Shown one piece after another: positions 48,680 to 56,720 of a stretch of DNA of 64,000 nucleotides; position 1 is the stretch's first letter, and each line of letters opens with the position of its first letter. Both the position numbers and the translations under genes were made by a program. The notes beneath the pieces are model-generated. The model saw only the letters and a list, made by a program, of their open reading frames with translations. It was not told where the DNA came from and did not search any database. Source of the stretch: Methylorubrum populi (GTDB lineage Bacteria > Pseudomonadota > Alphaproteobacteria > Rhizobiales > Beijerinckiaceae); the NCBI GenBank assembly GCA_036946625.1, contig JAQIIU010000002.1:1470001-1534000 (forward strand). The letters run 5' to 3'.

Positions 48680-49687
48680 TCACGCTCCCTGGATCGCGAG
48701 GCGCCCGCCCGCGCGCTCCAGGCTCTGGGCCAGGAGCCGCATCAGGGCGAAGACGGTATCGATATGCGGGGTCGGGGTGCCGGTGAGGCGGCCGAGCTCG
48801 ATCACCGAGCCGACGAGCGCCTCCAGCTCGATCGGCCGGCCGGCCTCGATGTCCTGCAGCATCGAGGTCTTGTGCGGCCCGACCTTCTCGGCACCGGCGA
48901 TGCGCTTGTCGATGCCGAGGCGGAAGGTGACGCCGAGCCGGTTGGCGATGACTTCCGCCTCCCGCATCATCTCGGCGGCGACCGCCCGCGTGTCGGGAAA
49001 GCGGCAGATGTCCTCCAGCGTCGCGTGGGTCAGCGCGGAGATCGGGTTGAAGCTCAGGTTCCCCCACAGCTTGAGCCAGATCTCGGCGCGGATGTCATTG
49101 GTCACGGGTGCGCGAAAACCCGCCTTGGCGAGCCGCTGCGACAGGGCCAGCACCCGCTCCGACTTCGAGCCGTCGAGTTCGCCGAGCCCGAAGCGGTTGC
49201 CCTCGATCACCTTCACGGTGCCGGGATCGGTGAGCACGGTGGCCGGATAGACCACCGAGCCGATGACGTGCTTCGGGTCGAGATGATCGGCGATCAGCCC
49301 GCCGGGATCGGCGCTCTCGAGCCGCGTGCCGACATACTCACCGCCGTGGCCGCCCAAAAAGTACCACCACGGAATCCCGTTCTGCATCGTCACGACGACG
49401 GTGTCCGGGCCGATCAGGTGCTTCAGGTCGGCGGCGATCGGGCCGACCTGATGCGCCTTCACGGTGAGCAGCACGACCTCGTGGACGCCCGCCTCCTGCA
49501 TCGAGCGGGTCGCCTTGACGGATTTCGAGTGGATCTCGGTGCCGTCCTCCTCGATCAGGCGCATGCCGTCCGCCTGGATCGCCGCCGCGTTCGAGCGGGC
49601 GATGAAGGTCACGTCCTCCCCGGCCTCCGCCAGCCTGACTCCGAGAAAACCGCCGATGGCGCCGGCGCCGACGATCGCGATGCTCAT
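48680..49687 (-). CDS. panE2: Oxalyl-CoA reductase / ketopantoate-reductase-family enzyme (PanE2-type)
   Basis: 335 residues of the ApbA/PanE family. A Rossmann NADP site lies at the N-terminus (IAIVGAGAIGGFLGVRLAEA), and the central substrate region contains the lysine in EIWLKLWGNLSFNPISALTH. In Methylobacterium extorquens AM1 a paralogue named PanE2 reduces oxalyl-CoA to glyoxylate. The same role is inferred here from its place between the oxalate-CoA ligase and OxlT. Classical ketopantoate reduction is the alternative. The ATG at 49687 (MSIAIVGAG) is used. The spacer to the ligase is 58 bases. Confidence 0.8.
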   Translation of the reverse strand: MSIAIVGAGAIGGFLGVRLAEAGEDVTFIARSNAAAIQADGMRLIEEDGTEIHSKSVKATRSMQEAGVHEVVLLTVKAHQVGPIAADLKHLIGPDTVVVTMQNGIPWWYFLGGHGGEYVGTRLESADPGGLIADHLDPKHVIGSVVYPATVLTDPGTVKVIEGNRFGLGELDGSKSERVLALSQRLAKAGFRAPVTNDIRAEIWLKLWGNLSFNPISALTHATLEDICRFPDTRAVAAEMMREAEVIANRLGVTFRLGIDKRIAGAEKVGPHKTSMLQDIEAGRPIELEALVGSVIELGRLTGTPTPHIDTVFALMRLLAQSLERAGGRLAIQGA

Positions 49688-49796
49688 GTCCCTCACCCGT
49701 GCTGCCGTCCTTCGCTCCGCCGGCTCGACCTTGAAACGCCGCTCGGGGCCGGTTTCGTCCGACCCGCGGAGACCACTTTTGCTTGAGTTTCTTCCG

Positions 49797-49909
49797 GAGC
49801 GGCGTCCCGGACCGGTGTCCGGGACGCCGCTCCGGGTCCTTGTCTTGGTCCTTGTCTTGGCATCGTCTCTTTCCGAAAGCCGGCCACCACCTTTCGGGAC
49901 GATGCCCTA
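49797..49909 (-). repeat. Composite double-hairpin intergenic repeat, copy B
   Basis: Hairpin 1: AGCGGCGTCCCGGA (49798-49811) and its perfect complement (49818-49831) around CCGGTG. A GTCCTT/GTCTTG direct-repeat spacer follows. Hairpin 2 spans 49859-49906, with GGCATCGTC...TCCGAAAGCCGGCCACCACC...GGGACGATGCC, the core shared with copies A and C. On the minus strand it begins TAGGGC, and that TAG is the stop codon of the FAH-family remnant. The element sits between that remnant and panE2 inside the oxalate set. Confidence 0.75.
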
Positions 49910-50239
49910 CTCGAACCGGTTCGAGAGCGTTCCGATGCCCTCGATCGCCACCTCGACCGTGGCGCCCTTCGGGATCGGGCCCGACCCGACCGAAGTGCCG
50001 CAGGCGATCACGTCGCCCGGCTCCAGCGTCAGCCCCTGCGAGAGCTGCGCCACCAGCCGGGACACCGGGATCAGCATGTCGCCGATCGGAAAGCTCTGGC
50101 GCTCCCGCCCGTTGACCAGGGTCCGCACCGTCAGCGTGTCCGGGTCGAGCCCGGTGGCGATCGCCGGCCCGAACGGGCCGAAGCCGCTCTTGCCGTCGTG
50201 GACGAAGCCGATCCAGCGCGTCACGCTCGCCTCCGTCAC
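49907..50239 (-). pseudogene. FAH-family hydrolase with a large internal deletion
   Basis: The 110-residue frame begins TRWIGFVHDGKSGFG, which resembles the extreme N-terminus of fumarylacetoacetate-hydrolase-family proteins. It then runs straight into PFGPAIATGLDPDTL and the C-terminal half (LSQGLTLEPGDVIACGTSVG, VEVAIEGIGTLSNRFE). Full-length relatives have about 280 residues, and the metal-binding glutamates lie in the missing middle. The joint falls at GFG/FGP, where both sides read GGCTTCGGC-like bases, consistent with deletion at a short repeat. The GTG start overlaps the oxlT stop. The TAG stop lies in repeat copy B. Enzymatic activity is not expected. Confidence 0.7.
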
Positions 50240-51546
50240 TGATTGCGGGCGACGAAGCGGGCGCGCATCGGCTTCAGGACGAAGAGTGCGAGGAACCCGG
50301 CGACGAAGGCCATGCCGGAGGCGAGATAGAACACGTTCTGCCAGGAGCCGGTCGCGGTCTGGATCGCCAGGAAGGCGGGCAGGAGGAGCGAAGCCGTGCC
50401 CTTGGCGGTGTAGAGCAGGCCGGCATTCGCGGTGGCGTTCTTGTCGCCGTAGGTGTCGGCGCAGGTCGAGGGGAACAGCGAGTAGATCTCGCCCCAGGCG
50501 AAGAACACGAGGCCGGTCAGCAGCACGAAGGCCATCGGCGAATGGGCGAACATGCCGAGCGCCAGGATGCCCGCGCCCTCGATCATGAAGGCGAGGAACA
50601 TGGTGTTCTCACGCCCGATCCGGTCGGAGATCCAGCCGAAGACCGGCCGGGTCACGCCGTTGAGCACCCGGTCGATGGTGAGCGCGAAGGTGAGCGCCGG
50701 CAGCGTCAGGCCCATGAGCGAGACCGGGATCGTGTCGACGTGGAAGTCCCTGGCGATGGGGGCGAGCGAGGCGGTCGCCATCAGGCCGCCGGCGGCCATC
50801 ATCACGAACATCGCGTACATCAGCCAGAAGACCGGGGTGCGCACCATCTCGGCGGAGGCGTACTGGCGCCAGGTCGTCGCGTTCGGCGTGGCCCGGCCGG
50901 CGAGCCTCCGCTCCTTGTAGGCGGCGCTCGGCGCGGAGAGCAGCAGGGCGGCGACCATCACGACGATGCCCTGGCCGAGCCCGAAGACGAGGAAGGTCCG
51001 CTCGTAGCCGCCGTCGCGGATCATCGCGGCGATCGGGATGACGGTGAGCGCCGAGCCCGCGCCGAAGCCCGCGGCGGTGAGGCCGGCGGCGAGACCGCGG
51101 CGATCGGGGAACCACTTCAGGGCGTTGCCGACGCAGGTGCCGTAGACCGCGCCCGCGCCGATGCCGCTGATGGCGGCGGCGAGGTAGAGGAACCACAGCG
51201 AGTCGGCGACCGAGTTCATCGCCCAGCCGACGGCGCAGAGGATGCCGCCGAACAGGGTGACGATCTTCGGGCCGTACCTGTCGACGAACCAGCCCTCGAT
51301 CGGCACCAGCCAGGTCTCGGTGAGGACGAAGATCGTGAAGGCGACCTGGATCGCCGGCTTGCCCCACTGATACTTGTCGTTGATCGGATTGACGAACAGC
51401 GTCCAGCCATACTGCAGGTTGGCGATCATCGACATGCACAGCACGCCGAGAACGAGTTGCCCCCAGCGCCCGCCCGCGGGCGCATCGGCCCGCGACACGG
51501 AATAGGCGCTGGCGCCGGGCAATGGATCGGCGGCTTGAACGGCCAT
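50236..51546 (-). CDS. oxlT: Oxalate:formate antiporter (OxlT-type MFS)
   Basis: 436 residues with twelve predicted transmembrane helices. The N-terminal WGQLVLGVLCMSMIANLQYG then WTLFVNPINDKYQWGKPAIQ, the GIGAGAVYGTCVGNALKWFP loop and TADTYG-like ST/CADTYGDKNATANAGLLYTA are typical of the OxlT branch, which exchanges oxalate for formate across the inner membrane. The ATG at 51546 (MAVQAADPL) is preferred; a frame reaching 51594 would add a short arginine-rich lead. It is the first gene of the minus-strand oxalate set, and the FAH remnant overlaps its stop. Confidence 0.82.
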   Translation of the reverse strand: MAVQAADPLPGASAYSVSRADAPAGGRWGQLVLGVLCMSMIANLQYGWTLFVNPINDKYQWGKPAIQVAFTIFVLTETWLVPIEGWFVDRYGPKIVTLFGGILCAVGWAMNSVADSLWFLYLAAAISGIGAGAVYGTCVGNALKWFPDRRGLAAGLTAAGFGAGSALTVIPIAAMIRDGGYERTFLVFGLGQGIVVMVAALLLSAPSAAYKERRLAGRATPNATTWRQYASAEMVRTPVFWLMYAMFVMMAAGGLMATASLAPIARDFHVDTIPVSLMGLTLPALTFALTIDRVLNGVTRPVFGWISDRIGRENTMFLAFMIEGAGILALGMFAHSPMAFVLLTGLVFFAWGEIYSLFPSTCADTYGDKNATANAGLLYTAKGTASLLLPAFLAIQTATGSWQNVFYLASGMAFVAGFLALFVLKPMRARFVARNQ

Positions 51547-51841
51547 GGAGCGGTCCCTCGGTCTCACGTCTTCTTGGCGGACCGGGACGAGCACCCGGCT
51601 TGGCCATATTGGAATTTTGGATACCGCATACGTAACCGCTCCCGGGCCAAGCTCTGACAGGAAAATATTTGGCCGCCGCGCAGATATTTTTTGAAGACGC
51701 GCCTAGAAGTGCATTCATTATCCGCAAGTGGGCGTGACGGCCTGCGCCTCATCGTAGGACTGGAACCAAGGGCCGGGGGATCCCGTTCAGCTTACCAAGA
51801 GCGCCCCGACGTGGCGCGCAAGCGAAGGACGGAGACACGCG

Positions 51842-52045
51842 ATGAGCAGCACGACCGACAAGATCAAGGGCGCTGCCAACGAGGCCGCCGGCAACATCAA
51901 GCAGGGCGTCGGCAACGTCACCGGCAACGAGAAGATGCAGGCCGAGGGCAAGGCCCAGGAACTCGAAGGCAAGACCCAGCGCACCGTCGGCAAGGCCAAG
52001 GAAGGCGTCAAGGACGCTGCGGACGCGGTCAAGAGCAAGCTCTGA
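51842..52045 (+). CDS. CsbD-family stress protein
   Basis: 67 residues: STTDKIKGAANEAAGNIKQG, VGNVTGNEKMQAEGKAQELE, and a lysine/alanine-rich tail. This is the CsbD-like pattern (DKIKGxxxxxxGxxKxxxG) of small hydrophilic general-stress proteins of unknown mechanism. It stands alone, divergent from oxlT across about 295 bases that hold both promoters. Confidence 0.9.
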   Translation: MSSTTDKIKGAANEAAGNIKQGVGNVTGNEKMQAEGKAQELEGKTQRTVGKAKEGVKDAADAVKSKL

Positions 52046-52221
52046 AGCAGGGCCCGGCGTCCCGCGACGGACCCGACGGACGGGGCCGCGCCCGATCGGG
52101 TGCGGCTTCTTCGTTTTCGGTCTCGGGGCTGGTCGGACCGCGCCCGCTCGACGGCCGGCGGCATCCACCGCAACGCCGCGCGGGTCACGACGAGACCGTT
52201 CTTTACGACAGGAATTTCATC

Positions 52222-52605
52222 ATGAACAGGGATCGGATCGAGGGCGGCATCCGCAACCTCAAGGGCCGCGGCCACAGCGCGCTCGGCGCCGTGGCGGGGC
52301 GGGCTCGCCCGCAGGTCGAGGGTGCCTACGAGCAGATCGCCGGCGTGGCGCAATCCGCCTATGGCCGCACCCGCGAGCGGGCCGAAGACATCTACGAGGA
52401 CGGCTACCGCATCGCCGACGAGGCGGTCTCCCGCGGCCGGCACCTCCACGACGAGGCCCGTACCCGCGGGCGGCACTACCGCGATGCGGCCAGCCGCCGC
52501 GGCCGTGCCCTGGCGGTCCGGGCCGACGAGAACCGCGGTACCACGCTGGCGCTGGTCGCCGCGGCGGCCTTCGGTCTCGGCTGGCTCGTGAGCCGCCGTC
52601 GCTGA
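52222..52605 (+). CDS. CsbD-like N-terminus with C-terminal membrane anchor (127 aa)
   Basis: It starts MNRDRIEGGIRNLKGRGHSA, which matches the CsbD opening (MNxDxIEGxxxxLKGx). A charged helical middle rich in Arg, Tyr and Glu follows, then a terminal hydrophobic helix (TLALVAAAAFGLGWLVSRRR), as in ElaB/DUF883 ribosome-associated or membrane-anchored stress proteins. The neighbouring CsbD gene, 176 bases upstream, suggests a shared stress role. Confidence 0.7.
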   Translation: MNRDRIEGGIRNLKGRGHSALGAVAGRARPQVEGAYEQIAGVAQSAYGRTRERAEDIYEDGYRIADEAVSRGRHLHDEARTRGRHYRDAASRRGRALAVRADENRGTTLALVAAAAFGLGWLVSRRR

Positions 52606-52687
52606 TGCGGGGGCAATCGGGGTCGGGCGTTGACGCCCGCTCCGCGATGCTGTCCGAAAGGGCGGATAGCGGAGCAAGTTCGAAGAG

Positions 52688-53464
52688 ATGCCGGCGCGAT
52701 CCTGGCTCGACCTGACGACGGAGGAGATCCGCGGCCGCGACATGGGCCGGGCCATCGCGGTGCTGCCCGTCGCGGCGATCGAGCAGCATGGGCCGCACCT
52801 GCCGCTCGGCACCGACGCCCTCATCGCCGAAGGCTATCTGGAGCGGGTCGCGCGGCTCGTGCCCGAGGCGCTCGACGTGCTGATCCTGCCGGTCCAGGCG
52901 GTCGGCAAGTCGGACGAGCACGACGCCTTCCCCGGCACCCTGACCCTGACCGCGCGGACCGCCCTCGCCGCCTGGACCGAGATCGGAGCGAGCCTGCACG
53001 GCGCGGGCTGCGGCAAGCTCGTGATCGTCTCCTCGCACGGCGGCAACAGCGCGCTCGTCGACCTCGTGGCCGGCGAATTGCGGGGCCGGTACGGCATGGT
53101 CGCGGTGACGACCTCGTGGAGCCGGCTCGGCCTGCCCGAGGGACTGTTCCCGGCCGACGAGATCCGCCACGGCATCCATGCCGGCGGCATCGAGACCGCG
53201 CTGATGCTGGCGCTGCGGCCCGACCTCGTGCGGCGCGAGAGGACCGAGAACTTCGAGCCCCGCACCGTGGCGATGGAGCGCGACTTCACCCTGCTGCGTG
53301 CCGGCCGCCCGGCGGCCTTCGCGTGGAAGACGCAGGATCTCCACCCGTCGGGCGCCCTGGGCGATGCCCGCCTCGGCACGGCGGAAGCGGGCGAGGCCGC
53401 CCTCGACCATGGAGCGCGCGCCTTCGTGAGGCTGCTGGAGGAGGTGGACCGCTTCGCGCTGTAG
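52688..53464 (+). CDS. Creatininase-family amidohydrolase
   Basis: 258 residues. The metal ligands of the family are visible: the glutamate and histidine of AAIEQHGPHLPLGTD, the aspartate of that motif, HGGN in SSHGGNSALVDLVA, and the glutamate of HAGGIETALML. Members hydrolyse creatinine, formamide-type bonds or the N-terminal residues of cofactor precursors (MftE), so the substrate here is open. The ATG at 52688 begins MPARSWLDLTTEEI, a normal start. Confidence 0.88.
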   Translation: MPARSWLDLTTEEIRGRDMGRAIAVLPVAAIEQHGPHLPLGTDALIAEGYLERVARLVPEALDVLILPVQAVGKSDEHDAFPGTLTLTARTALAAWTEIGASLHGAGCGKLVIVSSHGGNSALVDLVAGELRGRYGMVAVTTSWSRLGLPEGLFPADEIRHGIHAGGIETALMLALRPDLVRRERTENFEPRTVAMERDFTLLRAGRPAAFAWKTQDLHPSGALGDARLGTAEAGEAALDHGARAFVRLLEEVDRFAL

Positions 53465-53630
53465 CGGTCTCCACCCGCCGAACCCCACGCGTCATGCCAA
53501 CCGGCGCCGATCCCGACGCATCGCCGGTTGCCCGCGCGAAGGCGCGGCGGCGGGCGTCCGCCGGACGCAGGGAAGACGACCAGCGGTCGGCTTCCCTGCA
53601 ACGAGGCGCTCCTCATGCTTCGCTCCGTTC

Positions 53631-54884
53631 TCAAGAAGCCGTCGGGTGCAACGCTTCCACCGCCTCGCAGGCCGCCCCCACGCCATCCTCACCCGTCATC
53701 CGCGCCTTGGCCGCCGAGCAGGCCCGGGCGACGGCCGGATCGGCCAGCAGCCGGTCGAGCGCGCCCCCGGCCCGGCCCGGCGTGAAACGGCGGCGGCTCA
53801 CGCTGGTGCCGAGGCCGAGCCGGTGCAGGCGCCGCGCCTCGTCGAAGTGATCGAAGGCGACGGGGACCACGAGTTGCGGGATTCCGGCCGCGAGCGCCTG
53901 GGCGACGGTGCCGATTCCGCCGTGGTGGATCAGGGCCGCGCAGCGCGGCAGCAGGCGGCTGAACGGTGCGTAGGACAGATGCAGCACGTTCGGGGGCAGA
54001 GCGCCGGGCACCTGCCCGCCCTGCGGCGCGAGGAGGATGCCGCGGCGGCCCGTGCGTGCGCAGAGGCGGAGCGCCGTCCGGAAGAAATCCTGCGCCCGGC
54101 CCATGGCCGATCCGTAGGTGAAGGCCAGGGGCGGCGCGTCCACATCCAGGAAGGCGGAAACGGACGGGTCGAGTTCGGCCCGATCGCCGAAGCGGTCCGC
54201 GAGCGGAAAGCCGGTCTGGATCGCCTGGGGCGGCCAGTCCGGCTGCGGCGCGGCGTACCAATCGGGGAAGGCGAGGAGCACGCGCTGCGGGCTGCTCCAC
54301 CAGTGGCGCAGCCGGCGCACGGGGGGCAGGCCGAGACGCGCACGGAATGCGTTCAGAGGCGGCAGGGCGGCCGGGTCGATCACGGTGCGATCCGCACCGC
54401 GCCCGATCCAGTGACGGAAACGGGGCGGCAGCCATTCCGGAAGCGGCAGGCCCGGCAGCATCGGCGGATCGCTGCGGCTCTCGACCAGCAGCGGCATCAG
54501 ATGCAGCGTGGCGAGGCTGACGCCGAGCTTGTCCTGCGCCACGCGGGCGCCGAGCGCCAGCGTCGAGGCGAGCACGACGCTCGCGCCGGGGCGGACGGTC
54601 CCGGCAAGCCAGTGATAGGTCGGCTCGGTCAGCGCCGAGACGTGTCGGAACATCGCCCACGCTCCGCGCCAGGGGCGCCACAGGCTCGGCTCGGCCACGA
54701 CACGGCGGTAGTCCGCCTCCGTCCCCAGGGCGAAGAAGGGAAGTCCGGCCCGGGCGGCCATCGCCGCGAAGGGGGCGGGGGCCGCGAGCGTGACCGCGTG
54801 ACCGCGTGACCGCAGCGCGCTTCCCATGGCAAGCAGCGGCAGCACATCGCCGTGGCTGCCGACGGCAACGATGAAAACCTGCAT
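53631..54884 (-). CDS. GT1-type glycosyltransferase (UGT/rhamnosyltransferase-like)
   Basis: 417 residues in the GT-B fold. The N-terminal loop MQVFIVAVGSHGDVLPLLAM binds the acceptor. The C-terminal domain has the nucleotide-sugar motif around APFSRLLPRCAALIHHGGIG and PQLVVPVAFDHFDEARRLHR. This is the pattern of lipid- or macrolide-directed glycosyltransferases (RhlB/UGT-like). It lies 63 bases after the membrane alpha/beta-hydrolase gene in the same direction. A joint role in making or modifying a glycolipid is possible but unproven. Confidence 0.85.
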   Translation of the reverse strand: MQVFIVAVGSHGDVLPLLAMGSALRSRGHAVTLAAPAPFAAMAARAGLPFFALGTEADYRRVVAEPSLWRPWRGAWAMFRHVSALTEPTYHWLAGTVRPGASVVLASTLALGARVAQDKLGVSLATLHLMPLLVESRSDPPMLPGLPLPEWLPPRFRHWIGRGADRTVIDPAALPPLNAFRARLGLPPVRRLRHWWSSPQRVLLAFPDWYAAPQPDWPPQAIQTGFPLADRFGDRAELDPSVSAFLDVDAPPLAFTYGSAMGRAQDFFRTALRLCARTGRRGILLAPQGGQVPGALPPNVLHLSYAPFSRLLPRCAALIHHGGIGTVAQALAAGIPQLVVPVAFDHFDEARRLHRLGLGTSVSRRRFTPGRAGGALDRLLADPAVARACSAAKARMTGEDGVGAACEAVEALHPTAS

Positions 54885-54947
54885 GGATCTCGACTTCGGC
54901 TTGCACTCGTCGTGCGCGGGACGGGGCAGACAGCCGGCTTCGCCGGA

Positions 54948-56312
54948 TCAGAGCGGAAGGGCCGGTTCGAGTTCGAGAGAGAGGGCCGGGACGGGGGCCG
55001 GGGCCGGGACCGGCGCGAGCACGCGCTCGCGCAGGCTTTGAGATCCGAGCGTCATCGCGAAGAAGTCGTAGGCACCGGGCCGCTCGTTCGCGAGGAGGAA
55101 CTGGAAGTGCATGCGGAAGGGACGGAAACGCACCCGCCGGTAGGTTTCGGGGCGGAGCAGGTCGCGGAAGCGCGCCGAGCGGACCAGCGGATTGGCCACG
55201 GGCCGCCCGCACAGGCCGAGATCGAGATCGTGCAGCGGGTTGAAGCCCGGAAAGTTCATCCAGTCCTGCGGCGCGTGGAAGTCGCACCAGACCACGCGCC
55301 GGTCGGTGACGAGGCGGGCGATCTGCGCCCGCAGAGGCCCGGCCGAGGGCTGCATCGCCACGAGCGGGAGCCCGGACCCCAGCGTCACGAGCGACAGGGC
55401 TGGGCACGGCGGGCCGATCATCGCCTCCTCCCCCGCCTCGCGGGCGAGGAGGCGGGCGGCGATCTCGACCGCGGTCAGCCCACCCGAGGAATGGCCGACG
55501 ATCATGACCTCGTCGATCCGCTCGCCCCCCTCCCCGCGCGCCTGCGCCAGACAGGAGCGGACGTGATCGGCGAAGGCGTCGAGGCGACGGTCGTAGTCCG
55601 GCCGGCGACCCCCGCCGTGCTGCCAGTTGAAGACCCAGTCGTTCAGGAGCTGCCAGAAGAAGACGCGGTTCAGGAAGGCCTCGATGGCCTTGATCCAGGC
55701 GAGGCCGGCGGCGATGCCGAGCGGCAGGGACACCCAGATCGGCAGGCCGAGGCTGTGGCCGAGATGGGCGTGAACCGTCCCCCCGATGAGGATCGACAGG
55801 AGTCCGAGGAGGACCACCATCGCGAACGGGTAGAGGATGACGTTCCCGTATTTCCAGTTCAGCCGGTAGAAGCGGAACAGCAGGCCGCTCACGAGAGCGT
55901 GCAGGGTGCCGACGATGAGGAGCGCCACGCTGACGAAGCGGGAGCGGGCGAAATCGGCGGCGACGATATCGTCCCACAGGAGCACGTCGTAGCGGGTCTC
56001 GGCCCCCTCACCCCGGTCGGGCGCACTCACGGTCCAGCTCTGAACCAGTCCGTCCCCGCTCAAGCAGGCGCGGGAGATCTCCCGCTTCCCGCCGCCGAAG
56101 CGCTTGGTGTAGCGAGACCATTCCCGCACGAAGAGCAATCGATAGCGGGTCCGCGCCTCGGGATCGTAGCCGGGAGCATAGAAGACGTGACGGCGCCGCA
56201 CCGTCTCGAACGGCGTTCCCTGCAAATCCGGCGGCGTGAAGCTCAGAGAATTTCGCATACGCTCGAGCGCCTTATCCGGATCAATGCTCTCACGCGGCGA
56301 CGACAAGTTCAC
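54948..56312 (-). CDS. Membrane-anchored alpha/beta-hydrolase (lipase-like)
   Basis: 454 residues. The central part has about three hydrophobic helices (VSVALLIVGTLHALVSGLLF, ILYPFAMVVLLGLLSILIGG, LGLPIWVSLPLGIAAGLAWI). These are followed by a lipase-type domain with the nucleophile elbow GHSSGG in DEVMIVGHSSGGLTAVEIAA. A later acidic residue (in VWCDFHAPQD) and a C-terminal histidine (FRMHFQF) could complete the triad. The start is a GTG; ATG at about residue 19 (MRNSLSF) is an alternative. The C-terminus is Pro/Ala/Leu-rich low complexity. The acyl substrate is unknown. Confidence 0.65.
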   Translation of the reverse strand: MNLSSPRESIDPDKALERMRNSLSFTPPDLQGTPFETVRRRHVFYAPGYDPEARTRYRLLFVREWSRYTKRFGGGKREISRACLSGDGLVQSWTVSAPDRGEGAETRYDVLLWDDIVAADFARSRFVSVALLIVGTLHALVSGLLFRFYRLNWKYGNVILYPFAMVVLLGLLSILIGGTVHAHLGHSLGLPIWVSLPLGIAAGLAWIKAIEAFLNRVFFWQLLNDWVFNWQHGGGRRPDYDRRLDAFADHVRSCLAQARGEGGERIDEVMIVGHSSGGLTAVEIAARLLAREAGEEAMIGPPCPALSLVTLGSGLPLVAMQPSAGPLRAQIARLVTDRRVVWCDFHAPQDWMNFPGFNPLHDLDLGLCGRPVANPLVRSARFRDLLRPETYRRVRFRPFRMHFQFLLANERPGAYDFFAMTLGSQSLRERVLAPVPAPAPVPALSLELEPALPL

Positions 56313-56720
56313 GCGCAGCCTTCAATGAGCATCGATGCTCTGCGAAGCACATCATCATACGATATAATTCCACGACTCGTGATTCGAACCCGTCACGGCA
56401 AGCAGGAAATGTAATATCCATTCCGCGGGCATATGCCCGGGCTCTGCATTCGCTCCCACGAGGGGTCACGAACGCGCCTGCGACGTCGCTGCCACGATCT
56501 CACGCTTCGTCATCCCGGGACGCCGACAAGCGAACCCGGACCCGAAGGGGCGCGCCAGGGGCGTGCCATCCACGACGGGCCGCGACGCCGCATCACGGGT
56601 GGATTTCCGGGTTCCGCTGCGCGGTCCCGATGGGAGCGTCAGCCCGAGTTCGGAGCCCTGGGCCGGCGCGCCGGACGCTTGAGCGCGCCCGTTCCGTCGC
56701 CCAACCCGTCGGCCCGCCCC
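56313..56720. other. Intergenic region between divergent... same-strand genes, no gene seen
   Basis: About 408 bases. The first 90 are relatively AT-rich and probably carry the promoter of the hydrolase-glycosyltransferase pair on the minus strand. A perfect 14-bp palindrome CGGGCATATGCCCG lies at 56426-56439. The rest is GC-rich without a credible ORF. Confidence 0.45.

Noticed and set aside
53465..53630. Short frames between the creatininase and glycosyltransferase genes
   Set aside because: No ribosome-binding site, no family match and low-complexity composition, so I treat it as a convergent intergenic region.
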